A DNA stretch of 64,000 nucleotides. It comes from Coprinus comatus (taxonomy: Eukaryota > Basidiomycota > Agaricomycetes > Agaricales > Agaricaceae). The DNA lies in NCBI GenBank assembly GCA_034638255.1, contig JAWPGT010000002.1:1116001-1180000 (forward strand), read 5' to 3'. The translations under genes and the position numbers were made by a program. The notes beneath the pieces are model-generated. The model was not told the origin of the DNA, searched no databases, and saw only the letters and a list, made by a program, of their open reading frames with translations. This document shows, piece after piece, positions 11,963 through 24,915 of the stretch (position 1 is the stretch's first letter; the number at the start of each line of letters is the position of its first letter).

Positions 11963-13760
11963 ATGCTCTCTCGTTTTCTATCTGCCGCCGTCCGCCCCTC
12001 CTCTACTCTCCGCCAGCGCCCCATGTCGTCTCTTCCAAAGCACAACGACAGGTCAAACCTCATTCCTTTCTCCTCCAGACTCGTCGAAGGACGGGCTCTG
12101 GCCCAGGACGTCTGGTCCATCTTCAAGTAGGCCACACTATCCTGTCATATCTTGCCCCATTGACCCTCGCCCTAGTGCTGCTAATCTCCCAGCGGACTGT
12201 ATCAATCTTGGCCAAGGCTACATGAACTTCCCACCTCCAAAGTGGATCACACGAGCCGCCGAGAATGCTCTCAACGAGGTGGCCTCAAACCACTACTCTC
12301 ACCCTCGTGGTCGTATTCGTCTGCGCAAGGCTCTGAAAAAGTTCTACGACCCCCTCTTTGGCAGAGATCTCGATGTCGAGTCTGAAATATTGGTCACCAG
12401 TGGTGCCAATGAAGGTCCGTCCACCTTAGTACTATACGGGACCTAATCTCATTTCTGCCCCAGGTCAATACTCTGTCTTCACCGCTTTCCTCGAGCAAGG
12501 TGATGAAGTCATCATGTTCGAGCCATTCTTCGATCAATATCTCCCTTCAGTCACTTTCAACGGAGGTAAACCGGTATACGTCCCCTTACATCCTCCTGCC
12601 GCCCACATCGAAAAACCCACAAGTGATGACTGGACTATCGACGTTGATGAAATCAGGCTAGCTTCTACTCACTCATCAGGCAATTGCTTCTGATCATTTA
12701 TCAACAGGCGTGCCATCACTCCGAGAACCAAGATGATCATTGTTAATACTCCCCACAACCCAGTTGGAAAGGTTTTCACAAGGAAAGAACTAGAGGCCAT
12801 TGCTTCCATCGCTGAGGAATTCAATCTTCTTGTAATGTCAGACGAAGTAGTGCGTACTCGTTACCAATTTCCCACTGCTCTCGCACGTTAAGCCTCTTTC
12901 TAGTATGATTGTCTTGTCTTCGATGGCAAGGAGCACCTTCGCATTGCAAATCTTCCAGGGATGTGGGACCGAACAGTAACCGTTGGTTCAGCCGGAAGTA
13001 AGTCGCATTTAGTCTCTATCTACCCTTAGATTATAAATATTTACCTCCGACAACAGAGGCTTTTGCAGCTACAGGCTGGCGTATCGGCTGGCTCATTGCA
13101 CCAAAATATATCATTCAGCCTACTTTGGCTGCAACTACAAGAATTGTGTTCTGCTCCAACTCACCTCTCCAAGAAGCTGCCGCAGCAGGTCTAGAAGAAG
13201 CTAACGAGCGCAAGTTCTTCGAAACACAATGTGATGAATATGCAGAACGACGGGCAATCCTCGTTGAAGCATTTGACAAGCTCGGCATGAAGTATACTTT
13301 ACCCGAGGGAAGCTATTTTATTCTACTGGTATACATCACATCGAAATTTTTTGATATAAGGACATTGATTCAAATCACTTTGCTAGGATATATCCACCGT
13401 CGAATTCCCCGAGGATTATCCTTTCCCAAAAAGCGTATTAGGTCGTGGGCGTGATTTCAGGTGAATATAAATCAATTCATTAATATATGTCTCGTTTCAA
13501 AAGTTTATAAAATATTAGGGCATGCTGGTTCATTGCACTTGAAATTGGTGTTTCTACCATTCCGGTCAGCGAGGTTAGTGCCAATACCCTTATTTATGAC
13601 CGAATATCTGCCTCATCTTTTGTTCATCAATTAGTTCTACTGCGAGGAACATGCCAACTTAGGCGAGGCATATGCTCGCTTCGCATTCTGCAAGGACCTT
13701 GACACTCTCAGAGCCGCTGCAGAACGTTTGCAAACCCTCAAGAAATATATCAAGAAATAA
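11963..13760 (+). CDS. BNA3: Kynurenine aminotransferase (PLP fold type I)
   Basis: PLP-dependent transaminase turning kynurenine plus 2-oxoacid into kynurenic acid, with likely cysteine-conjugate beta-lyase activity. Family markers in order: CINLGQGYMNFPPP, ASNHYSHPRGRIRLRKAL, LVTSGANEGQYS, MFEPFFDQY, IIVNTPHNPVGKVFT, MSDEVYDCLVFDGKEH, VGSAGKAFAATGWRIGW (its first Lys binds PLP), LPEGSYFIL, RFAFCKDLDTL. It ends KKYIKK. Introns fall near 12127-12175, 12415-12464, 12656-12706, 12851-12903, 12999-13058, 13328-13387, 13460-13519 and 13575-13633. The N-terminus MLSRFLSAAVRPSSTLRQR looks like a mitochondrial presequence. An in-frame Met at 12023 (MSSLPKHN) could start a cytosolic form. An ATG at 11942 is also in frame. 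Confidence 0.93.
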
Positions 13761-13889
13761 TTTGGTGTGATAGATAGATGATAGATAGACTAAGCAGATT
13801 TGATGCAGTAGAAAGTTGTGTATTGGTATGTTTTTTGAAATGTAGGTAAACATAAGTTGCTTGCCCAAGGCTCGAAGTCGCTGTACAAT

Positions 13890-16800
13890 TTATGACGTAC
13901 TACTAGCATCAACACCACCAATAGGGATATTACTACTCTCAGTCATATCTTTCACAAGTCTATCCACGATCCTCGACATATTGAAATCCTTGTTCCTACT
14001 AAAACAACCATAATATGAAGGATTGGTGGCGACCCGACGATAAAGGAACGAAAAGGAAAGGACGTCCAATAAATCCTGTTTTCTCGTCTTCCAATCAACC
14101 TTTTGCGCCTTCATCCATTCCATCAATACATTTGTATCCTTGTTTGTTTGTATCTGTGTCTGAGTTTGTTCTTGTGACAACAGACTTGATTCCAAAGGCA
14201 ACCCATCATTCAAAAACCTCGTTAACGTATCTTTGACCTCAGCCTGACAAAACAGATAGAAATGTCCAGCTCCAGTATGCCGCACAGCACGACTCTGCAT
14301 CTGTACAAGCTCCACAAGACTATACTCCTTCACTTGTCTGTCCTGAGACGTACTATCCGGAGTGAAATCCACATATTGAGTTCCCATAACCACCACTACA
14401 GCTGCTCGTACAGGTAATGCAAAAGCTGAATCACGAGGGACCAACAATACTCGAATTATTCCCCTGCAAATAATCCAAGCATCAACAACCGATCTTGTTT
14501 TTTGACCCTCTGATGGAAGAATCCAATTCCTTTACTGATGAAATCTGACATGCTGCTGTCTTGTAACCTTGCACACATGTCTTCAATATATTCGTTGGAT
14601 ATCCTTTCAGGAAGATATCCTCTTGTAGATTCTGTCTCCAACATACATTGTGTCAAGAGATTGAGAGCAATAGATCGGCATTGTCCTATCGAGGAGACAA
14701 ATACAATTGCGGCTTCACCAGATGGTGTAGTTTGAATAGCAGAATGAGTAGGTTTCGCCATTGCCTTTAAAAGTGTGGCTGAATGTGGAATGGTGAATGT
14801 TCGAATCGAAAAGTTCAGTTCCTGGTCACGATTACGTGGTCTAAAGCCAAGTAATGCAGTAGGGTGGACATTTAACCAATCGGCGAGATCGGCTGGGTCA
14901 CTTAATGAATTTGAGAGGCCGACATATCTGGTAGCTTGAGATTGCGTTGCATGACGAAGCAAAGAGATCCCCCACTCATAACTTGACGAAAGTTGATCAA
15001 GACCATCACAAATCACCAAGTTGAGTCCAGGGATGTTCCTGAGTGGGTCCTGGTGCCAGAGGGCTTCTAAGATTTTCTCGGCTGTGGCAATCCTGATCTG
15101 CTTTCCTTTGGGACGGGACAGTACTTTCCCAGGAAGCAAGGCCAATTCCAAAGGTATAGCTGCAATCGAGCAGAGAGGCTGGAGTTCTGCGTAAAGCTCG
15201 AAGGCGTTACTCTTGTTAGATGTCACGACAAGTGTCCAAAAGTCAGGCTTTCGTTTGGTAGCTAATCTAGAGTTCTTATTAGTAACAACATCACAAGTAT
15301 AACGGCATTCTCAACTTACAAGGCTAAGAGCCTCGCCATAGTAGTTTTACCATTTCCATTCGGTGCGCAAAGCAGGCTATGGTACTGTGTACTCATCAGT
15401 GTCCAATATGCCTGTGTTTGAATGGCATCGAATGTCAAAAACTCTTGAGATATCGCTGCCTTGATAACAGGGTCCTCGACGACCGAGGTAGAAAGCAAGG
15501 GTAAAGGAAGTAAAGCTGTATGGCTCTGAGAGGATACCGGCATTATGAGAGATTCGAGAGGAACTGGTATTTCTTGTTCCGCACCAAGCCACCGATCCGA
15601 CATTACTCTAATGGCAAGGAAAGGGGGCCCACTTCCATCCGGGATGTTGATAATGAATTCACATTTGGTACTTTCAGTAGTCGGTCTGATAATCAGATGT
15701 GCAAGTTGCAAGATTGTGACTCCCTCATTGTCCTCTACCCAAACCCAGAATGCCTCGGCATTCCCGTGCGTTTTTGTATTCCAAGTAAAATCGCGATCGA
15801 GTTGAATGGAGATACTGAGAACATCGGGTCCAAGTGGGCGCAAATTGTAGTCGACTTTAAATGATGGGAGTTGCTTGGCAGTCTTCAAGACTGCTTGACC
15901 TTGATGTGCATTGGCGTGAATCAGCTCACCAAGAGCAGTGCTATCGAGTGTGATGAGATCTGGAATTGCCCATTCATCCGCCCACTCCTGAACCTTGTAC
16001 AAGGTTTCTGCTTTTAAATCAAATTGTCGAAGTGGGTGTTCGTAAGGCCATAGTCGCTTTTCAACTGCTTTGCTCATGCCCATCAAAACAGTGGAGACGT
16101 TTGCCCATTTTCGACTGAGAGCTATTTCCAAGAGTGCACGTATGATACGACCCGCATTTTGTGCCACATACGCCATATCCGACACTAAAGCAAAGTCCTC
16201 AATGATCTCCCGAGATATATAGGCCTGCAATAAAATGTTGACCTTTCCTTGGCTTGTATCAACTCCCTGTACATTTACCATCAAATCGGAGCCTACGGGA
16301 TATTGAAATGGTTGCTCATTACCTTAACATCACACGGGACATGTTTCATTAGGTCCTCCAACTCTTTCATTTCCGATTCGCGAAGTTGAATTTGATCGAA
16401 CTTCACAGTGAGTATTGTGTCAGTGTTAAATCATGAACTAAGCGTAGATACTACGAACCTCTGTACTCTTACTCAACATTGCCAATATATCTGCTTCCGA
16501 CATCTTCGGGCGGAATTCCTTGTTGAAAATATCCACAGAAGTATACCTGAGGTAATACTTTGCAGTGATCCTTCCCAAGTCTGTGATAGAATATCTATCA
16601 GTTTTTGTGTTATGCACCACCATGTGCGTTTCTACAAGCTTGTTAATGGCATTTTGTATAAGCTCTCGTCGTTTTCCTCCAAGTTGTGGATCGTCCATCA
16701 GCGCATCACGAGGAATCCCTGATGAATCTATAAACATTTTTATTTGGGTGTTGAAACGAGTGTGTACATACCATATATATGTGGATTTTTTCTCATGCGT

Positions 16801-19800
16801 ACAAAGAGATATGTGTAGCCAAGCCACTGCACAGCATCATTAGAATTCGTAACAGTACCAAGTGATATTTCTGCGTTAAGAGAATCGACCAAGCCTTTGG
16901 AGAACCTGTACAAAAAAGGTGAGAGATCACTAATATTAGAGTAAGACAGTCCTACTGGGATTCAATTGGATTCTTTTTTATATATAGGTAAGCCACTGTT
17001 CATGTAAAAGAATACCTCTACTTACTTGGGAAGTAACAGCCTCCAGGTAGTGCGTAAGCTTGTCCTCAGTGGTACAAATATACCCCTCGCCGCTTGTCTC
17101 TAAGCCAGGTCGTCCAGCGCGACCAAATACTTGTAGGACATCAAGAACAGATAGGTCTACAAAGGAGCCTTTGGAACTATCGTAGACCTGAGTGCCTTTG
17201 ATGATAACTAGGTTCACCATCAATCGGTGAGCGGAAACAGCTGACAGTAAATGTACCTGCATGTGCAGGAAGATTGACACCCCAAGCAAGGGTTGCGGTA
17301 CAGCACAAAACCTGTTTTTATTGACATTTGAGCATTTTTGTTTGTTAATTAGGAATAGGCCTCGCACCTTGATTGCTCTCGCCTCAAATAACCGCTCCAT
17401 TAAATTTCTGTCTGACCTTAGCATGCCTGCATGATGTATACCAAATCCATTGTCGAAGAGTTCCCTCATTTCTTTGTTCCTAGATTGGCCAATTTCGCGA
17501 CGAAAAAAGTCCCACTGTGGATGTTCTTGGCAACTGAAATCATCAATATTCCCTTTAACATTGGCAGTTTCCTTGAGCTCCATGGCACTTTTTACAGTCT
17601 CTTTGCGAGCATGAACAAAGACCATCACTTGGTGTCCCTCTGCCACAAGTTCTGATACTTTTTGATATGTGACATAGTCTAGATTCTTCCGCGATCGAGT
17701 ACTCCCAGTTTTACCTCTAATGCCTAGGAAATGTTGTTCTAATGGTATTGGCCTGAAGGACGAGTCGAAATAGAACAGCCCCTTGTATTTAGATACACTA
17801 GACGGCATGTTAGTTTATTGAGAGAACAAATTAGCAGCTTACTTTTACCTGAGAAATTCGGCTACATCCACGAAGTTAGGAAGTGTTGCACTGAGCCCTA
17901 CCACCCTTATCACGGATTGGCTCGATTCCACCTTATATTTATGTCAACGGAGATTCAGCATCTCATGTAAATGACTGACCTGTCTCAGAGTCCTAGCAAC
18001 AATTGTTTCGATGACAGCACCTCGTTCATCATTGAGTAGATGTATCTCGTCAATGAGCAATAGCTTCAAACTCTGAGGTTCTTGAGAATTTGAAAGACAT
18101 AGTAGAGTTCAGTACTAACTGATGCAATTTCGCCTTCACCAGTGGGTTTACGGGTAACTACATCCCATTTCTCTGGTGTCGTAACAATTATTTGAGTAGC
18201 AGCAATTTCTGCCTTCGTTAGTTGCATGTCACCTAAATCAAATAAATTTAAACAAAACATCACGAATAATAAAAGCCCATACCTGTTAACTCTCTTACTT
18301 CGATGGCAAGCCATCGGAGACGTTTCCCCAGTTTACGCACAATTTCTGCTGCCAAGGCTTTCATCGGAGCTCTTATTGACTATTAACAGTGCAAAAAAAC
18401 ATAGAAGTTAAGAACCTACACGTATATAATCTTGAAACCGTCTCGGTCAATCGTGTTCTTTATCTCAGTCCCGGGATTATGGGAGCGATGTTGATTAATG
18501 ACACGAAGAATAGACAACATTGCAACATCAGTTTTTCCCTATTGCGTCGTGAAGGTTGGTAATATAATATAGATATTTATGAACGTACTGCGCCAGTTGG
18601 GGCTGGAAGAGATTAATAATGAATGTAGCACAAATTAGCATATAAGCCAGGCCTTACCACATATCAACATGTTTTCATTCGTGCCGTATGCAGTGGGGTA
18701 AACTATGGACTGTATGCGATTGAGGGAAGTGTAACCCTAGAAAAGGTCTGAGGACAGAATCAAAAGCTAGAACGTCAAGGGGCACACAGGAAAACATCCT
18801 TTGGCAAGGTCATCCAGCTCGGGGATAGGTATTAAGCGTTCTCCAGCTTTGGGTGGTACATGTCGAGCAGGAGGTAGAATGACCTCTTCATATTCCTGCA
18901 TTACTGGGTATTATTATCGATCAGTTAGATAAGGTTGGGTGACTCACCTCGTAGGTTTGTCGTGTGGTACCTAGTGGTAGTAGATACTTTTTACCAGTAG
19001 ACGACAGAATACTGTTGTTAGTAACATCAGAAGAACTGTAAACATGGGGAAGAGCTTCTGGTGTTTGATGCTATTGTTCAGATTAGTATATTTTTTTTCT
19101 CTGGACAAAGTGACATACGGCCACACTAGAGAAAAGTGGTTTAGAAGCATTTTCCTGGAATGCTTGCTCCATGCGTTGACGAGCAGCAGCAGGCGATAGA
19201 TCAGTTGGGTCAATGAAAGCTATCATGTTCCATTGAGTACACATATATAACTATTGATTAATGGGTGGCAATACCTAATTGTGAAGTAGATTGCAGCTTG
19301 TTGTGACTTTGAGACGACAAGAATTTTGAGATCTAATGTGAAAGTGTTATTAGAATAAAAATGACAGGATGGTCGAAGAACTCGCAGACTGTTGGGCTTC
19401 ATTGCGATTCTCCAGCAATTCCATAACGACTTCTACGTGCTCAAAACCAATGACGTCTAATAATTGTTCCGATATCGCATCGTTTGCATCATGAGACATA
19501 AGGAGACCATGAACAACGGGAATTAACGTTTCGTGATCTGGAAGCCTAAGAATATTGCGTTAGAGGAAGTACAGCAACATGTAGGGTATGACACGAACCG
19601 TAATAATTTGTCGACACATGCATCTACGTTCAATAAAGTATTTGCTCCGGGGGTGTACACTTTCAGAATCGAGAGGTCGATTGCATCATCGTTTTCATCC
19701 ACCAGTACCAGATCATGTACTGTACGATTGGAGATATGTTTACCCGTCTATGAGTGGAGTTTTAGATGGATGTGTATGCGGAACATCCGTAAGCAACCAT

Positions 19801-19900
19801 ACTGTATCCATTGCTCGACGTCTTGTCGAAAGTGATCGGACGTAGAGGCGTCATCAGAATCCTGGACTAAAGATCGAAGGTGTGTTGTGAGACTCGACAT
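13890..19900 (-). CDS. SLH1: ASCC3/SLH1-type Ski2-like helicase with degenerate second cassette
   Basis: Large Ski2-like RNA helicase. In yeast and humans the family splits collided ribosomes (RQT/ASC-1 complex). Translation starts at [17 protein letters not shown] (19900), followed by the N-terminal helical region ([20 protein letters not shown]). Cassette 1 is intact: [24 protein letters not shown] in [42 protein letters not shown], then a winged helix and Sec63 domain (15900-16830). [16 protein letters not shown] and [16 protein letters not shown] fit ASCC3/SLH1 rather than BRR2. Cassette 2 is eroded: the Walker A region is APNGNGKT, the DExH position reads CDGLDQL, the SAT position reads SNSL, and the motif VI position reads [10 protein letters not shown]. 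The protein stops soon after NPSYYG, so the second Sec63 domain is missing. Many short introns are present. Confidence 0.88.
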
Positions 19901-20227
19901 AAATGCTTTGGTCTATGGTAGAAAATGGTAAAGAATGGGCAATAATTTGGTATGATGAGGTTATGACGAATGGCATTCTCAAGATCGGCGCACATACTTA
20001 TATGACTTCAAGATATCTTCAGCCGTGCTACTGATTGGTTTCAGAGCACGTGCTTCCTGATGACTCAAGCAACCAAACGCGCCGTGCTATTTTTATGACT
20101 ACGTTGGACATGGAGGTAAATGAATGAATTAGAAAGGAGGGAAAAAGATAATATAAATATCTTAAATTCCGAGAAATAGATATCTGTTCTCGAGACATAG
20201 ACACAGACGTAAAAAAGGAAGATATCA
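19901..20227. other. Intergenic stretch upstream of SLH1
   Basis: This 327 nt gap between the SLH1 start and the EFR3 stop (both minus strand) should hold the SLH1 promoter and the EFR3 3' end. It is AT-rich from about 20090 to 20170. I see no open frame or clear motif in it. Confidence 0.5.
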
Positions 20228-23200
20228 TCACCCATTCTTCTGTACGGAAGAAAATGAGGCTTTCAGGAGGTTGACATTCTGTTTCCCAATACCAAGTTTT
20301 GATAATACATCCCGTACTTCTCCCGCCGCGGCAGAGGGTGTAGCACGTTTCTTGGCACGACTCCTAGAACGTGTCTGCGTCAACCGAATGGCATTTTCTC
20401 CACCTATCACAGAGGATGTGTGATCAAGGGTAGATAAAGAGGGGGGCCTAACAAGATTAGGATTGGATATGCTACTTCGGCCTTCCAGTGCATCACGAAG
20501 GTCGGTTACGCCCAGACCACGAGTGGAGCGAGCTAAGCTTTGTAGCGACACATTATTCATATGCATCAGAGCGGGCGAGATTTTGAGAAGTGGTGAAACC
20601 CCATCGCCACGAAGAGTAGCCTCAAAGCCAGACGATCGCTCAACTTAAAATGTATCGTAATGAGCTCAAATTTCAATCGAACGGTAGAAACTCACAGTCG
20701 TTAAGAGCTTGTTCTGGAGTCCATGGAATTGAAAAGCGACGAATCAGTGCTTCCCTGTCAAGCCCGAATGCAGCAAGAACAGTTTTACTATTTGCAATGG
20801 CTTCTAGCGCGGCAATTTCATCTATAGCAGTCCATGTTATGCCCTCGTTCCAGGAGAAATCCTGCAATGTGATGAAAGCATCCTCCGACAAGCGCTGAGC
20901 TCGTGACAAGAACGACCTCTTCATTGTCCCTAGAGACTGAGAAAACTTTAGCACGAAAGTTCACGGTTTTAAAGAGGAGGACAAACATTCTCAGCGATAT
21001 TAACCAATTCTTTCACGTCCCACACCGTGCCGATTGCAAGCCAAGCTCTCGATATAAGCTCATCCATAGCAAAGATGTGTTTCAAAACATCGGAATATTC
21101 ATCGGAGACTGAGATCCTGATGGCCTTTTGTAGTGCAAGGAGCATTGGCAGGCCAGTGAGCAGCCCTCTAAAAGGTATTTGCTCCTGAACAGTACATATA
21201 ACTTTCAAAACCCCTTGTATATCCAACAGTGATGCCCCTGGACTGGTTGACAAACTCGTTGGGGCTTGTTTGACGTAACTAAATGCTAGCGATATCTTTC
21301 TGTCTCGTGGTCCTTGCGAAACTGAAAATGATCGTCGGCCTGTCGCTTGAGAAGCAGAGATAGATTCGCGCCTTTCTTCATGTGCGAGGTTGATGACCTC
21401 TTGTCCAAATCCATGCGCAGCAAATTCGGCATTCGCCAGCGAAGGTGACGTGGGTGGTGTGGCAGTGAGTCCCAGTATCGAAGACGTAGAGAGGATGTAG
21501 AGATACGCATTTAGGGCGTTCAAAAGTTTGTTGATAGGATCGCGGGAATGAAGTAACGCATTTGCATTGCCCGCGCGAACAGAGATACTGTCGGCTTTTC
21601 GAATTAACTCTGGAGAATCTCCAGATTTTGGCATCTCGTGAGTGAGATAACACACGAGCGCCTTCATGTAATCCGACCGAACAGCACTGTCCTTATCGCA
21701 TACAAGGCTCAGAGTATCTTGCCAAATTTCAGGAGGGACCCTGGTTCTTCTGGGAACACGATTGTCATGAACTAGGTCTCGGCTAGTTCGTTCTGTGTTT
21801 GGAGAATGTGGTTGTGGCGATGTTCTAATAGATCCGTTCACGAGATTATCTGACTCATTAGCAGACTCAATGAGCCCTGCTAATCCTGCGAGTATTGCTC
21901 GGATAGCAGCGGATCGCGTACGCATATAACCAAGTTTGGCTTGGGTTGACACACCCTGCATCTCCGCACTGATGAGGCGGCCAACCAATTCCCCCTATAG
22001 TTGAAGTTAAATAGATATTGATTATACAATCTTGAAATCCACGCACTGCTAAATCTTGTATTTGGTCGGAATAGTAGACATGGGTTCCTAAGGATGCTAT
22101 GCACTGTTCAAGAAGAGGCAAAAGTGGGTCCACCGGATCGATTACAGTACGTCGGGTCAAAATAGTTAGTAAGTTGGATAGAATGTCGGATGAGGAAAGA
22201 TTGATCATGCGAGTTGGTGAGTTAAGAACAGTAGTGACCATAGACGCAAGTGCTCGATGCATGGGTGTGATGGCAGGCGAACCTTGATTTTCGAGCAAAC
22301 GTTCCACAAGCCAGGTTGGGACAACATAGCGATACTGGTACTGCGACCAATCAGCAATTCTTTGAGCCAACCAGCAGCAATGGTCAACTTCTTGCCACCC
22401 CTTTATCTCATCTAAATTGTCGAAAGTCGATTGCATAATGAAGCCTAGTTGCGGGCTGTTTGCGTGGCTGAGAAGGGAGAACAGTGCGCGAAGGGCTGCA
22501 TCGCAGACATCGCTTTTAGATGGACCTTGATCACCATCAATGTGAACATGAATAGAAGCCGCTTTTCTTTCGTATGTAGGTCGCTGTCTGAACTCTGCAA
22601 GGTATGGTGAAACAGGACCTCCTTCTTTAATGTCGAAGTCCTGCTAAAAATAAACATATATATTAACGGGTGCACAGTAAATGCATACCGTTCATTCAAC
22701 CTTCCGATATCTGATTGAAGGATGACCTGAAGAATTGGCTGCAGGATAACAGCAACTTGAGCCCTGAACTGAACAAAGTCGTTGTATAAAGCTTCAGAGT
22801 TAAGAGCTGCAGTAAGGGCAGCAAGTCCAACCAATCTCGTACTAAAGGTTGATCAGTAATGCGCTGAAGTTCATTGTGTTATAACCTACCGATTTCTAGT
22901 TTCAGAGTCTGGGAGGTTGTTCTGACTCAGGGACGCGAAGATACGAAGAGTTGAAAGGTAATTGATGGTGAGGGCACTGTCTGCACCGATAAGATGACCG
23001 TCAGTGTAAGTTGCCCATGCGGTGAACTATTGGATAATTCAATCATTACACAAGGTTGTGTACATGTGAAGCATATGACGTACTACACTGGCCGCTCTCA
23101 CAACTACCTCCAAGTCCGAGGTTAGGGAGGTTATAATACTTTCAACGGATGCCACCAAAGAAGGGGACAAAGGAGCTATATCACGTTTACATTCCGATGC

Positions 23201-23581
23201 TAACGAGTGAAATATCGAAAGTGTTATGAGGAGGGAACTTAAATCTGTTACAGCTAGAACACAGGGAAAATGTGAAAGATTGGCTTACGCTCTCATACGC
23301 AGATTTCCGTTGCAAGCCTTGCGACATTCCACCTTTAAACGCTTTTCCAGTTCGGCACCAAGCTTTGTCAATTTACCACGATTATTAGAGCTGAGGCAAT
23401 TTGGGTCAAGGCTGGATTGATATACTGTAGTCTGGAGTCGAGCTTACGCATAATATGTTAACCGACTCAACTCATGAGAATTAGGCTGGTAACTCGGGGC
23501 AGCTGCTAACAACGCTGAGGATGTTGGAGGATAGCATGCATTGAGGAGTTGCACGTGATTGGGGGTGAAGAGGTGATGCAT
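20228..23581 (-). CDS. EFR3: Plasma-membrane PI4-kinase anchor EFR3
   Basis: Peripheral plasma-membrane protein that, in yeast and animals, anchors the Stt4/PI4KIIIalpha complex and so drives PI4P synthesis. The start MHHLFTPNHVQLLNACYPP, followed by HELSRLTYYA and after an intron NNRGKLTKLGAELEKRL, matches the strongly conserved EFR3 N-terminus. The rest is an alpha-helical HEAT/ARM-like rod: WLVERLLENQGSP, DPLLPLLEQCIASLGTHV, VPPEIWQDTLSLVCDKDSAVR, DELISRAWLAIGTVWDVKEL. A Ser/Arg-rich loop (about 21260-21390) and a basic C-terminus (TQTRSRSRAKKRA) follow, ending KASFSSVQKNG. A basic patch and N-terminal Cys residues could mediate membrane binding. Introns occur near 20648-20694, 20940-20990, 21995-22060, 22640-22690, 22848-22890, 23020-23085 and 23405-23455. 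Confidence 0.9.
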
Positions 23582-24112
23582 AGGCGTTGAAGGGATTGTA
23601 GCAGATAGGAAGACTATAGTGGTATATGTCTGCTAAGAAGATGAAGGTTTTAGAAGAGAGAAGTGTGTAATTATAAGCTCAAGATCGGCAGAGTCTATGT
23701 ACATGTGAAGGTACCTGGAATTCATGCTGTGACGTCGAGGTGCTGGTAGGCGTGAGAATAAAAGCCAAACACATGAAAATAGTGAGCAATGTGATTATGT
23801 TGAATTTTTTCCATCCTTGGTTTTCATTCCATCATCTGTTGAATGTCCTCTATTCATGTGGTGAGTATTGCTTTCCCGTGTCCTTTTTAAAGATGAACAC
23901 TTTGCTGTGCACCAGACCAAGTTTTTCATTGACGATAAACTCCCTGGCTTCCCATTATACGCTCGGGATGCCCTGACTCTCTTTCATGTTAAAAATTTCG
24001 TCTATCCTTACTGATTGCTTTTCTACAGGTTGATGACAGAATCGAGACACTGAGTACTAGATTATAATAATTCTAGTTGGCCCCGTGATACATACAAAAT
24101 ACACTTTAAATT
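23582..24112. other. Intergenic stretch upstream of EFR3
   Basis: This 531 nt gap lies between the EFR3 start and the 3' end of the BRCT gene. It must hold the EFR3 promoter. A 78-codon plus-strand frame (23740-23976) lacks any recognisable domain and is treated as chance. AT-rich sequence near 24060-24120 fits the 3' end of the BRCT gene. Confidence 0.45.
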
Positions 24113-24915
24113 TTATTTATTATTATTGATGATGGCGTATTTCCGTTCAGCTTGTCGTTTCCCTTCAGACAATGAGTCTATTACCCATTCCGGCTGGACA
24201 AGAAACGGCTTATTACGCATTCTACCCGTTACCAACATGTCATATTTTCTTCCACTCAACCATTGTGATGTTACAATGTGGGTGCATTGCGACATTAGTG
24301 GCCTGACATGTATTTTTTGAGATCAGTACAACAAAATCGTTTCTTGTGACACTTACACTGTTTGTCCCCCAGCATTTGCAATGATTCTCTTCATCTCGAT
24401 GTCAGTGGTACCATTCAGGTATCCGCTCAGGTATATATGGCACGAGTAGAGAACTCCGTTAATGTTTGGGTTTACTGCTCCACTTTGCACCTTGAGTTTC
24501 TGTTGGCGATGTTCCAAGTATAATCGGCGGTTTATACGCTCTTCTGCGATCTGATGCCCGGTGGATATTGAAACAATCCTATCTGGAGGTATAATAGTCA
24601 TTCATAGGCCTCAAGGGAGGAGGAAGACAACAACCTGAACGATCTCTAATGTCAGAATGAGTGATTGGATTCGAGGCATTGGCAAGACTGCTAAGCAACC
24701 CTTTGTTCACTTCCTTTAATGTAAGTTTACGTTTCGAAAGCGCTTCTCGATTGCAACTGGTTATTTATAGAATATATAGACACGATGGTCCACATACGGG
24801 TTGTATCTCGTCCTTCAATCGTTTCTGTAGGTTTGTATGGATGATATCTTGTGTTCTTTTCTTGACTCTTGGCAGAGCTTGAGGCTTTTGCGACTTTGGG
24901 AAAATAGCGCTCCAT
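24113..24915 (-). CDS. Small protein with a single REV1-type BRCT domain
   Basis: The model starts at MERYFPKVAKASSS (24915) and splices to QALSKRKLTLKEVNKGLL, then DRIVSISTGHQIAEERINR and YLEHRQQKLKVQ. The BRCT domain follows: GVLYSCHIYLSGYLNGTT, MKRIIANAGGQTV, then after an intron CTHIVTSQWLSGRKYD, KPFLVQPEWVIDSLSEGKR, ending AIINNNK. The helix before the domain and the order GVxIYxxGY / GG / THIV / KPxxVxPEWVIDS resemble the N-terminal BRCT of the translesion polymerase REV1, but no polymerase region follows (stop at 24113). Introns: about 24310-24352, 24600-24648 and 24745-24792. The YF near the N-terminus could be a weak PCNA-type motif (speculative). Likely a nuclear DNA-damage protein. 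It is divergent from FPGS. Confidence 0.7.

Noticed and set aside
13890..19900. Reading this helicase as BRR2
   Set aside because: [16 protein letters not shown] and the [17 protein letters not shown] part match ASCC3/SLH1, and the N-terminus has the SLH1-type helical region without BRR2's N-terminal PWI-like part.
23740..23976. 78-codon plus-strand frame between EFR3 and the BRCT gene
   Set aside because: No domain, no clear promoter, AT/T-rich composition.
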